From DASSFZ01 sp036514635 (GTDB taxonomy: Bacteria > Chloroflexota > Anaerolineae > Fen-1058): 5,145 bases of DNA. The notes under the pieces were generated by a model. The model worked only from the letters and a program-made list of their open reading frames with translations. It was not told the origin of the DNA and made no database searches. Within the stretch, counting starts at the first letter, position 1. Every line of letters begins with the position of its first letter. Position numbers and translations under genes: made by a program. The stretch spans positions 1 to 5,145 of the forward strand of contig DATBWU010000183.1 in assembly GCA_036514635.1 (NCBI GenBank), in the 5' to 3' direction. Below are positions 1 to 4,782 of this stretch, one piece after another.

Positions 1-75
1 GCCGAGTCTGGTGCTCGCCACGTAAGGCCGAGTCTGGTGCTCGCCACGTAAGGCCGAGTTTGAAACTCGCCCTTA
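1..75. repeat. 26-bp tandem repeat (two copies) plus diverged palindromic third unit
   Basis: Positions 1-26 and 27-52 are identical 26-bp units beginning gccgagtctggtgctcgcc and ending cgtaag. A third unit starts at 53 but diverges after gccgagt. This third unit lies within a 27-nt palindrome (49-75): TAAGG.CGAGTTT on the left pairs with AAACTCG.CCTTA on the right around G62, with a single mismatch. Each complete unit also holds a small CGAG/CTCG inverted repeat. The array may extend left of the window. It sits just upstream of the glycosidase gene and no sigma-70-like promoter is clear within it. Its function is unknown; it resembles an intergenic repeat family. Confidence 0.8.
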
Positions 76-103
76 CAGGAACTCGTCCCAACAGGAAGCT
101 CGT

Positions 104-1462
104 ATGGCCGAAGTGACACTGTATTTCCCCGAAGACTTCAAATGGGGCTGCGCGACGGCGGCCTATCAGACCGAAGGCGACAACCCCAACAGCGAGTGGT
201 GGGCCTGGGAGCAAGGCGAGGGCCACATCGCGGACGGGCAAAAGTCGGGCCAAGCCTGCGACTGGTGGGGCGATGGCTTCCTCACCGATCTCGACTGGAT
301 GGCGCGGCTGAACAACAACGCGCACCGCCTGGGCGTTGAATGGAGCCGCATCGAGCCGCAGGAGGGAACGTTCGACGACGCGGCGATCGACCGCTACCGC
401 TTCATGCTCAAGTCGATGTGCGAGCGCGGCATCGAGCCGATGGTCACGCTGCACCATTTCAGCAACCCGATCTGGATCGCCGAGCGCGGTGGGTGGGAGA
501 CACCCGACATCCTGCCGCTGTTCGAGCGCTTCGTCAGTAAAGTCGTCGAGTCGTTGAAAGACCTGTGCAGCCTGTGGATCACGATCAACGAGCCAACGAT
601 CTATGCCGTAGTCGGTTATCTGCTGGCCGGGCTGCAAGACGGAGAACGACACCCGCTGATCTTTCCGCCCGGCAAGAGCGATTTGTGGCTCACGCTGGCT
701 GTGCTGGAGAACATACTCCTGGGACATGGCGGCGCGTATCACGCCATTCACCGGCTTCAGCCCGAGGCGCGCGTCGGCATCGCGCACAACATGCAGATGC
801 TCGATCCGCTGCACCCTCATTCGCTGCTCGACCGGCTGGTGATCGCGCTGCAGGATCGGCTGATGAATCAAAGCGTGCTCGCTGCTCAACTGCCAGGTCG
901 CATTCCGCGTCTGATCGGCTCGCGCCGCGTGCGGGCGCTGCGCGATTCGTGCGACTTCATCGGCCTGAATTACTACTCGCGCGAGCTCGTCGTCTTCGAC
1001 CGCAAATCGCCGCAGACGCTGTTCGGGCGGCGCGTGCAGAACCCCGACGGCGAGATCAGCGACGGCAGTTACGGCGAGGTGTACCCGCGCGGGCTGTATC
1101 GGCTGCTGAAGCGCGTCGGTCGCTACGGCAAGCCGATCTTCATCACCGAGAATGGCCTGCCCGATCACGATGACGATCGACGACCCGCCTTCCTGATCAA
1201 CCACCTCAAGCAGGTGTGGCACGCCATCAACGAGAACGTCCCGGTGAAGGGTTACTATCATTGGACGCTGACCGACAACTTCGAGTGGGCTGAAGGCTGG
1301 AACCTGCGCTTCGGTCTAGTCGAGCTTGACCCGGCGACGCAGAAGCGCACGCTGCGCAAAAGCGGCGAACTGTATTCCGAAATCGGCAAAGCCAACCTGC
1401 TCAATACCGACATGGTGCGTCGCTACGCGCCGGAATTGATGGGAACGGTATTCAAAGGATGA
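104..1462 (+). CDS. Glycoside hydrolase family 1 (beta-glucosidase-like)
   Basis: This 452-residue protein is a retaining beta-glycosidase of family GH1, which removes terminal beta-linked glucose, galactose or related sugars. Its length is typical of the family. Visible signatures, in order, are: the N-terminal block FKWGCATAAYQTEG (residues 12-25, with sugar-binding Q22); TLHHF (115-119), which replaces the commoner HWD form; TINEP (160-164) with acid/base E163; GLNYYS (287-292); FITENG (346-351) with nucleophile E349; and HWTLTDNFEW (386-395) with sugar-binding E394 and W395. The DNFEW block argues against a 6-phospho-beta-glycosidase, which usually has a serine-bearing phosphate site there. 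There is no signal peptide, so it is probably cytoplasmic. The ATG start is supported by AGGAAG at 93-98, five bases upstream, and by the family's usual N-terminus. It appears to be a single-gene unit. The exact sugar preference cannot be read from sequence. Confidence 0.96.
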   Translation: MAEVTLYFPEDFKWGCATAAYQTEGDNPNSEWWAWEQGEGHIADGQKSGQACDWWGDGFLTDLDWMARLNNNAHRLGVEWSRIEPQEGTFDDAAIDRYRFMLKSMCERGIEPMVTLHHFSNPIWIAERGGWETPDILPLFERFVSKVVESLKDLCSLWITINEPTIYAVVGYLLAGLQDGERHPLIFPPGKSDLWLTLAVLENILLGHGGAYHAIHRLQPEARVGIAHNMQMLDPLHPHSLLDRLVIALQDRLMNQSVLAAQLPGRIPRLIGSRRVRALRDSCDFIGLNYYSRELVVFDRKSPQTLFGRRVQNPDGEISDGSYGEVYPRGLYRLLKRVGRYGKPIFITENGLPDHDDDRRPAFLINHLKQVWHAINENVPVKGYYHWTLTDNFEWAEGWNLRFGLVELDPATQKRTLRKSGELYSEIGKANLLNTDMVRRYAPELMGTVFKG

Positions 1463-1503
1463 CGAAGGACGAATGACGAATCCTTCGTCGTTGGTCCTTC
1501 GTC
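1461..1503. repeat. Inverted heptamer array at the glycosidase stop codon
   Basis: Three direct heptamers, gacgaag, gacgaat and gacgaat (1461-1481), are followed by inverted copies of the ccttcgt type. The array begins on the last two bases of the glycosidase TGA. Two alternative stems are possible: GACGAAGGA (1461-1469) with TCCTTCGTC (1481-1489), or the ten-base GACGAAGGAC (1461-1470) with GTCCTTCGTC (1494-1503). It could fold at the mRNA 3' end and slow exonucleases, but no T-tract follows, so I do not call it an intrinsic terminator. Confidence 0.75.
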
Positions 1504-1519
1504 GCTCGGTCCATGGGCA

Positions 1520-1528
1520 TGGTATAAT
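1520..1528 (+). promoter_or_regulatory. Extended -10 promoter of tRNA-Ser
   Basis: TGGTATAAT is a perfect -10 hexamer (1523-1528) with the upstream TG of an extended -10 element. No good -35 lies 16-19 bp upstream, which fits an extended -10 promoter. Transcription would start near 1535, about a dozen bases before the mature tRNA 5' end at 1547. Confidence 0.75.
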
Positions 1529-1546
1529 CTTCCTCGTAGTCAACCT

Positions 1547-1636
1547 GGAGAGGTAGCGTAGTCTGGTCTAACGCGCGCGCCTGGAGAGCGCGTGTGCCGA
1601 AAGGCACCGCGGGTTCAAATCCCGCCCTCTCCGCCA
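1547..1636 (+). tRNA. tRNA-Ser (anticodon GGA)
   Basis: A complete class II tRNA of 90 nt folds by eye. The acceptor stem is GGAGAGG (1547-1553) with CCTCTCC (1626-1632). The D stem is GCG/CGC with the GG of the D loop at 1565-1566. The anticodon stem is CGCGC (1576-1580) with GCGCG (1588-1592), and its loop CTGGAGA puts GGA at 1583-1585, reading UCC and UCU serine codons. The long variable arm GTGCC-GAAA-GGCAC (1594-1607) marks a serine-type tRNA. The T arm is GCGGG-TTCAAAT-CCCGC (1609-1625). The discriminator base is G1633, as usual for serine, and CCA is encoded at 1634-1636. It is flanked by its own promoter and terminator, so it is a single-gene transcription unit. Confidence 0.98.
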
Positions 1637-1643
1637 CTGGCAC

Positions 1644-1705
1644 ATGGCTTATCGCGTCCGGCTCACCGTCCCAACCCTCGGCCCGCGCATAAGCCATTTG
1701 CTTTT
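1644..1705 (+). terminator. Intrinsic terminator after tRNA-Ser
   Basis: ATGGCTTAT (1644-1652) pairs with ATAAGCCAT (1689-1697). The stem continues as CGCG (1653-1656) with CGCG (1684-1687) after one bulged base at 1688, giving 13 pairs. The T-rich tail TTGCTTTT (1698-1705) follows. The loop is about 27 nt, which is long for a classic terminator, but the stem and T-tract together and the position just past the tRNA support the call. Confidence 0.7.
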
Positions 1706-1730
1706 CCGGATTCAACGGGAAAATACTCAC

Positions 1731-1774
1731 CGCCAAGACGCCAAGAGCGCAAAGCATTTTAACAACTTGGCGTC
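1731..1774. repeat. Intergenic hairpin with gacgccaag / cttggcgtc arms
   Basis: GACGCCAAG (1737-1745) and CTTGGCGTC (1766-1774) form a 9-bp stem with a 20-nt loop. The left side, cgccaagacgccaagagcgc, contains two direct copies of cgccaag. Sequences of this kind recur between genes in a range of bacterial genomes, in my recollection. The stretch 1706-1858 otherwise has no credible gene on either strand. Confidence 0.6.
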
Positions 1775-1780
1775 CGCCTG

Positions 1781-1813
1781 CCCCGCGTCTTTTTGCGGGG
1801 TCGCGCCTTCGCG
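1781..1813. repeat. Two small adjacent hairpins
   Basis: CCCCGC (1781-1786) pairs with GCGGGG (1795-1800) around an 8-nt loop ending in a T run. It is followed at once by CGCG-CCTT-CGCG (1802-1813). They lie between the tRNA terminator and the SRP RNA promoter. No gene product is associated; they look like part of the same intergenic repeat-rich stretch. Confidence 0.5.
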
Positions 1814-1826
1814 GTTCAATTCCCGC

Positions 1827-1854
1827 TCCAACTTCCAATCTCCAATCCCCCAAC
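1827..1854. repeat. Degenerate heptamer repeat tccaatc
   Basis: Heptamers tccaact, tccaatc and tccaatc run from 1827 to 1847, followed by a decayed ccccaac unit. This is the second 7-bp repeat family in the window and it stops five bases before the SRP RNA -35 box. Confidence 0.6.
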
Positions 1855-1858
1855 TCAT

Positions 1859-1887
1859 TTGACAAGAACCCTCTCCGCCTGTACCAT
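1859..1887 (+). promoter_or_regulatory. Sigma-70-type promoter of the SRP RNA gene
   Basis: A perfect -35 TTGACA (1859-1864) is separated by 17 bp from TACCAT (1882-1887), a 4/6 match to the -10 consensus. The predicted start near 1893-1895 coincides with the first base of the SRP RNA closing helix at 1895, so promoter and RNA fold support each other. Confidence 0.85.
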
Positions 1888-1892
1888 TTCGC

Positions 1893-2176
1893 CCGGTCGT
1901 GCTAGATGGGGAGCTAGCGGTGCCCTCTCGGCTTTGGCCGTGCCCGCAACCCGCTTAGCGGGGTCGAACTCCTCCCCGAGGGTTGATCTGTCGCCTGCTG
2001 CTCCGCGTAAGTGGTGATGACGATCGGGTCCGGCGCGGCAGAAGCCTTCGAACCCCGCCAGATCCGGAAGGAAGCAACGGTAAGGAGACCCTTCTGGGTG
2101 CCGCCGGGGAGCCTGGTCCGAGCCGGCTGCGCGGAACAACCCGTGTCAGTAGATTCGACGGGAGGTGCACGACCAT
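1893..2176 (+). ncRNA. ffs: Signal recognition particle RNA, large bacterial type
   Basis: This is the RNA scaffold of the signal recognition particle. It binds Ffh and directs ribosomes making membrane proteins to FtsY at the membrane. The ends pair as GGUCGUGC (1895-1902) with GCACGACC (2167-2174). The Alu-domain blocks GGGGAGCUAGCGGUGCCC and the 3' GGAGGUGCAC match the Bacillus subtilis scRNA pattern as I recall it, as do GUAAGUGGUGAUGACG and GGGUCCGGCGC. The Ffh-binding helix 8 is clear: AUCC-GGAA-GGAAGCAACGG, with a GGAA tetraloop at 2066-2069, and the partner strand near 2098-2118 (GGGUGCCGCCGGGGAGCCUGG). At about 280 nt it is the large form, not the short 4.5S RNA. Relative to B. subtilis it seems to gain a small hairpin (CGGC-TTTG-GCCG, 1929-1940) in the Alu half. 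Exact ends are within a few bases. Confidence 0.96.
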
Positions 2177-2178
2177 CC

Positions 2179-2263
2179 CTCACTCTTTCCCCAGACCCTC
2201 TTCCTCTCTCGACGCGCGTCGGCAGAGGGAGAGGGGTGGCCGACAGGCCGGGGTGAGGGTGAG
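2179..2263. repeat. Large intergenic palindromic element
   Basis: The core 2196-2235 is a 40-nt palindrome: a pyrimidine-rich left arm CCCTCTTCCTCTCTCGACGC faces GCGTCGGCAGAGGGAGAGGG. It has one mismatch and two G-U pairs over 20 positions, and a few central pairs must open to form a loop. Outer arms CTCACTCTTTCCCC (2179-2192) and GGGGTGAGGGTGAG (2250-2263) also pair with two G-U pairs and one mismatch. A small GGCC-GACA-GGCC hairpin (2238-2249) sits between. It may mark the end of the SRP RNA transcript, but no T-tract follows. It resembles dispersed repeats rich in CCCTCTCCC/GGGAGAGGG. Confidence 0.7.
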
Positions 2264-2265
2264 GC

Positions 2266-2270
2266 AGGAG
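2266..2270 (+). promoter_or_regulatory. Ribosome binding site of the 3D-domain gene
   Basis: AGGAG lies five bases before the GTG at 2276. It selects this start over the in-frame GTG at 2165, which is inside the SRP RNA and has no sensible protein sequence after it, and over the ATG at 2339, which would cut into the membrane segment. Confidence 0.75.
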
Positions 2271-2275
2271 CCTCT

Positions 2276-3727
2276 GTGCAACCACGCCGCCCGCAATCGA
2301 TCACTCGTACCGGCCCGCAGACTGTCCTGGCTGTCGTCATGCTGTTTGGCGTGTTCGGGGCGATGGCCGCCGGCTACGCCGGACGCTTGAACGCCGTCAC
2401 GCTCATCGTCGACGGCGAGCCGCGCAGTGTCCGAACGAACCAGACGACGGTCGAGAACGTGCTGCGCGAAGCCGGCATCGCGCTCTACCCTGAAGATCGC
2501 GTCCAGCCCGCACCCGATGCGCGCGTGACGAGCGACGCGACAATTCAAATCGCGCGTGCCCGCCCGATCGCGATCCTCGTCGATGGCCGGACGATCCGCG
2601 TGCGCACGCACGCGGCGACGCTGGCCGATCTGTTTGCCGAGGAGAGCATTCGCATCGGCTCCCGCGACGCACTGTCGATCGACGGCGAGCCGGCGGTGAT
2701 CGAGTCGCGTTTCACCGGCGTGCCGGCCACGCCGCACACCGTCTCGATCCGCCGGGCCGTCCCACTCAACGTCACCTTCGACGACGGCGCTGCTCAGACC
2801 ATCGAGACGACGCAACCCACCCTCGGCCAGGCGCTCGCCGAGGCCGGCATCGAGATTTACCTGGCCGATCGCGTGACGCCTGATCTGCACACGCGCGTGA
2901 CGGCCGGGGCGACCGTGTACGTCGATCGCTCGATTCCGGTTTCCGTGCAAGTGGATGGGCAGATGATCCGCACGCGCACGCATCGCGAGCGCGTCGCCGA
3001 TGTGCTGGCCGAGGTGGGCGTGTCGCTGCAAGGGCTGGACTACACGCAGCCGCCGCTCGAAGCGCCGGCGCAGACCGGCCTCAACGTGCGCGTCGTGCGC
3101 GTGAAGGAGGAGTTTCTCATCGAGCAGGAGCCGGTCGCCTTCGAGACACAGGTCGCGCCGAATCCCGACATGGAGATCGATACGAGCCAGGTCACGCAGG
3201 AGGGCGAAAGCGGCGTGATGCAGAAGCGCACCCGCGTGCGCTACGAAGACGGGCAGGAAGTGGGGCGCTCTATCGAAGACCGCACGCTCGTCCGCGCGCC
3301 GCGCCCCAAGATCGTCGGCTATGGCACGCAGATCGTCATCCGCACGATCGACACGCCCGATGGCCCGCGCGAATACTGGCGGCATTTCCGCGCGCTGGCG
3401 ACCTCGTACAGCGCTTCGACCGCCGGCGTGTCCCAGTCGAATCCGCACTACGGTAAGACCGCGCTGGGCTGGCCGATGCGCAAAGGCATTGTCGCCGTCG
3501 ATCCCAAGGTCATCGCTCTCCGCAGCGAGCTGTACGTGCCCGGCTACGGCGTCGGCGTCGCAGGCGATACCGGCGGCGCGATCATCGGCAAGCACATCGA
3601 CCTGGGTTACGACGATGACAACCTGGTGATCTGGTATCGCTGGGTCGATGTGTACCTGCTCACCCCGGCCCCGGCCGCCGACAAGATTCTGTACACGCTG
3701 CCCAACTGGCCGGTCGAGCGCCGCTGA
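2276..3727 (+). CDS. Membrane-anchored DUF348-G5-3D cell-wall protein (YabE-like)
   Basis: With a GTG start this is a 483-residue protein. A short basic N-terminus (QPRRPQ) leads to one hydrophobic segment, residues 17-36, acting as signal peptide or anchor, so the rest is outside the membrane. Four DUF348 (ubiquitin-like) repeats follow at about 41-82, 98-140, 163-205 and 221-258, with the recurring pattern VDG, R.RT, then LL.E.GI. A G5 domain (about 277-350) comes next. The C-terminus holds a 3D domain (about 372-460) with its three aspartates visible: VAVDP (D409), DTGG (D431) and IDL (D442). 3D domains share the double-psi barrel of MltA-type lytic transglycosylases, and G5 domains bind cell-wall sugars. 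A role in peptidoglycan cleavage or remodelling is therefore likely but not proven. Domain order matches YabE/Rpf-like proteins of Gram-positive bacteria. The stop lies 38 bp before the rsmA start, suggesting one transcript with it. No promoter was found between the SRP RNA and this gene. Confidence 0.92.
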   Translation: MQPRRPQSITRTGPQTVLAVVMLFGVFGAMAAGYAGRLNAVTLIVDGEPRSVRTNQTTVENVLREAGIALYPEDRVQPAPDARVTSDATIQIARARPIAILVDGRTIRVRTHAATLADLFAEESIRIGSRDALSIDGEPAVIESRFTGVPATPHTVSIRRAVPLNVTFDDGAAQTIETTQPTLGQALAEAGIEIYLADRVTPDLHTRVTAGATVYVDRSIPVSVQVDGQMIRTRTHRERVADVLAEVGVSLQGLDYTQPPLEAPAQTGLNVRVVRVKEEFLIEQEPVAFETQVAPNPDMEIDTSQVTQEGESGVMQKRTRVRYEDGQEVGRSIEDRTLVRAPRPKIVGYGTQIVIRTIDTPDGPREYWRHFRALATSYSASTAGVSQSNPHYGKTALGWPMRKGIVAVDPKVIALRSELYVPGYGVGVAGDTGGAIIGKHIDLGYDDDNLVIWYRWVDVYLLTPAPAADKILYTLPNWPVERR

Positions 3728-3730
3728 TCC

Positions 3731-3798
3731 CTGATCACTGGTTACTGGTCACTGATCAGTGGTCAGTGGTCAGTGATCAGTTGTCAGTGATCAGTATA
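3731..3798. repeat. Heptamer array forming a 50-nt palindrome over the rsmA start
   Basis: Four heptamers in one orientation, ctgatca, ctggtta, ctggtca and ctgatca (3731-3758), are followed by the complementary orientation cagtggt, cagtggt, cagtgat, cagttgt, cagtgat and cagtata (3757-3798). Positions 3731-3780 form a full palindrome centred between 3755 and 3756. Of 25 opposed positions, 20 are Watson-Crick and 5 are G-U in RNA. The array fills the gap between the two genes and supplies the first codons of rsmA. Confidence 0.88.
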
Positions 3799-4758
3799 TC
3801 CCCTGCCGCTCAAGTTCGTGAACTGCTCACTCGCTTCAACTTGCGTGCGCGCAAGAGCCTGGGGCAGAATTTTCTGATCGACGACGCCGCGCTCGATCAC
3901 ATCGTCGCCGCCGCTGCACTGACGCGCGCCGATACCGTCTTGGAGATTGGGCCGGGGCTGGGCACGCTCACACAGCGGCTCGCGCAGGCGGCGGGACGTG
4001 TCGTCGCGGTAGAAATCGACCGGAACTTGATTCCCCCGCTACGCCATGCCCTCGCCGCTTACCCGAACGTCGAACTGATCCACGGCGACATCCTGCAACT
4101 CGATCCCGTTGCCCTCATCCAACCAGCCAACCCCGCAGGGCGGGGCGCAAGCAGCCCGCCAACTAACCATCCAACCGGCCAACCAACTCGCCAAGAGACT
4201 ACCCGACTACCTGACTACCCGACTACCCGACTTCCCGACTACTCGACTACTCGACTCCCTAACTACAAAGTCGTCGCCAACCTCCCGTATTACATCACCT
4301 CCGCCATCATCCGCCATCTTCTCGAAGCGTCACGGCGACCCTCGCTACTCATTCTCACCATGCAGCTCGAAGTTGCGCAGCGGATCGTCGCGGAACCGGG
4401 CGACCTCAGCCTGCTGGCGATCAGTGTCCAGTTCTACGGCAAGCCCTCGCTCGTGGCGCGCATCAAAGCCGGATCGTTCTACCCCGCGCCCAAAGTCGAT
4501 TCGGCCATCGTCCGCATCGATGTGCCACCGCAGCCGCCGATCGACGTGCGTGACGTGGATCGGTTCTTCGCCGTCGTCAAAGCGGGATTCGGTCAGAAAC
4601 GCAAGCAGTTGCACAACGCGCTGAAAGCGGGACTGGCTCTGCCTGCCGAGCGCGTCGCCGCTGCATTGGCGCTGGCCGGCATCGACGGCACGCGCCGCGC
4701 CGAGACACTCACCCTGGACGAATGGGCTGCCCTCGCCGAGGCCCTGACACAATTGTAG
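3766..4758 (+). CDS. rsmA: 16S rRNA adenine-N6,N6-dimethyltransferase RsmA (KsgA)
   Basis: RsmA dimethylates the two adjacent adenines in the 3' terminal loop of 16S rRNA, using S-adenosylmethionine, late in small-subunit assembly. Signatures, numbered from GTG 3766, are: KSLGQNFLID (30-39); SAM-binding VLEIGPGLGTLT (58-69); acidic AVEID with E83; HGD (106-108); catalytic NLPYY (172-176); and FYPAPKVDSAIV (238-249), then the C-terminal QKRKQLHNALK (277-287). All key motifs are intact. At 330 residues it is longer than the usual 260-290. The excess is mainly residues 121-167, between HGD and NLPYY: a proline- and threonine-rich insert made from intergenic-type repeats. The start is uncertain: GTG 3766, TTG 3781 and GTG 3787 are all in frame, no Shine-Dalgarno is visible, and the first dozen codons are repeat sequence. 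The family homology begins near residue 15. It probably shares a transcript with the 3D-domain gene upstream. Confidence 0.95.
   Translation: MVSDQLSVISISPAAQVRELLTRFNLRARKSLGQNFLIDDAALDHIVAAAALTRADTVLEIGPGLGTLTQRLAQAAGRVVAVEIDRNLIPPLRHALAAYPNVELIHGDILQLDPVALIQPANPAGRGASSPPTNHPTGQPTRQETTRLPDYPTTRLPDYSTTRLPNYKVVANLPYYITSAIIRHLLEASRRPSLLILTMQLEVAQRIVAEPGDLSLLAISVQFYGKPSLVARIKAGSFYPAPKVDSAIVRIDVPPQPPIDVRDVDRFFAVVKAGFGQKRKQLHNALKAGLALPAERVAAALALAGIDGTRRAETLTLDEWAALAEALTQL
4126..4266 (+). repeat. In-frame repeat insert within rsmA, including an 8-bp tandem array
   Basis: Positions 4197-4266 are eight octamers of the form gactaccc (variants gactacct, gacttccc, gactactc, gactccct) plus a partial aactac. 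Because 8 bp times 3 makes 8 codons, the protein repeats as TTRLPDY, TTRLPDY, TTRLPNY (residues 145-151, 153-159, 161-167). Positions 4126-4196 are a different low-complexity stretch with many ccaac/ccaact words and a CCCCGC-AGG-GCGGGG hairpin (4131-4145). The reading frame stays open throughout and rejoins the conserved KVVANLPYY block at once. Confidence 0.88.
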
Positions 4759-4782
4759 GGGCGAGCAGCCGCTCGCCCCTAC
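4755..4782. terminator. Shared hairpin between convergent rsmA and plsC
   Basis: GTAGGGGCGAGC (4755-4766) pairs perfectly with GCTCGCCCCTAC (4771-4782) around an AGCC loop, a 12-bp stem. It contains the TAG stop of rsmA (4756-4758) on the plus strand and the TAG stop of the acyltransferase (4781-4779) on the minus strand. It could end transcripts from both sides, though no clear T-run follows on either strand. GTAGGGGCGA palindromes are a dispersed repeat type in several bacterial genomes, from memory. Confidence 0.7.

Noticed and set aside
1..52. Possible CRISPR array
   Set aside because: The units are directly adjacent with no spacers between them.
565..1173. 202-codon plus-strand frame inside the glycosidase gene
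   Set aside because: Arg/Ala-rich shadow of the GH1 frame, which has all catalytic motifs.
1491..1496. TTGGTC as the -35 box of the tRNA promoter
   Set aside because: It is 26 bp from the TATAAT, too far for a sigma-70 promoter; the extended -10 explains the promoter better.
1452..1865. 137-codon open frame on the minus strand
   Set aside because: It reads antisense through tRNA-Ser and the repeats. The segment AGFEPAVPFGTRALQARALD is the well-known false peptide from the complement of serine tRNA genes.
1855..2390. Several open frames on both strands over 1855-2390
   Set aside because: They overlap the SRP RNA and the palindrome after it; RNA structure explains the sequence and no frame shows protein-like features.
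2180..3595. 471-codon open frame on the minus strand
   Set aside because: It lies antisense to the 3D-domain gene, which has clear domains and a ribosome site. The translation has no recognisable motif and is the usual antisense frame of GC-rich coding DNA.
4126..4266. rsmA as a pseudogene broken by an insertion
   Set aside because: The frame remains open and every SAM-binding and catalytic motif is present on both sides, so an intact protein with a longer loop is the simpler reading.
4109..4624. 171-codon plus-strand frame inside rsmA
   Set aside because: It is out of frame with rsmA, whose motifs continue on both sides of the repeat. It stays open because the 8-bp repeat has no stops in any frame.
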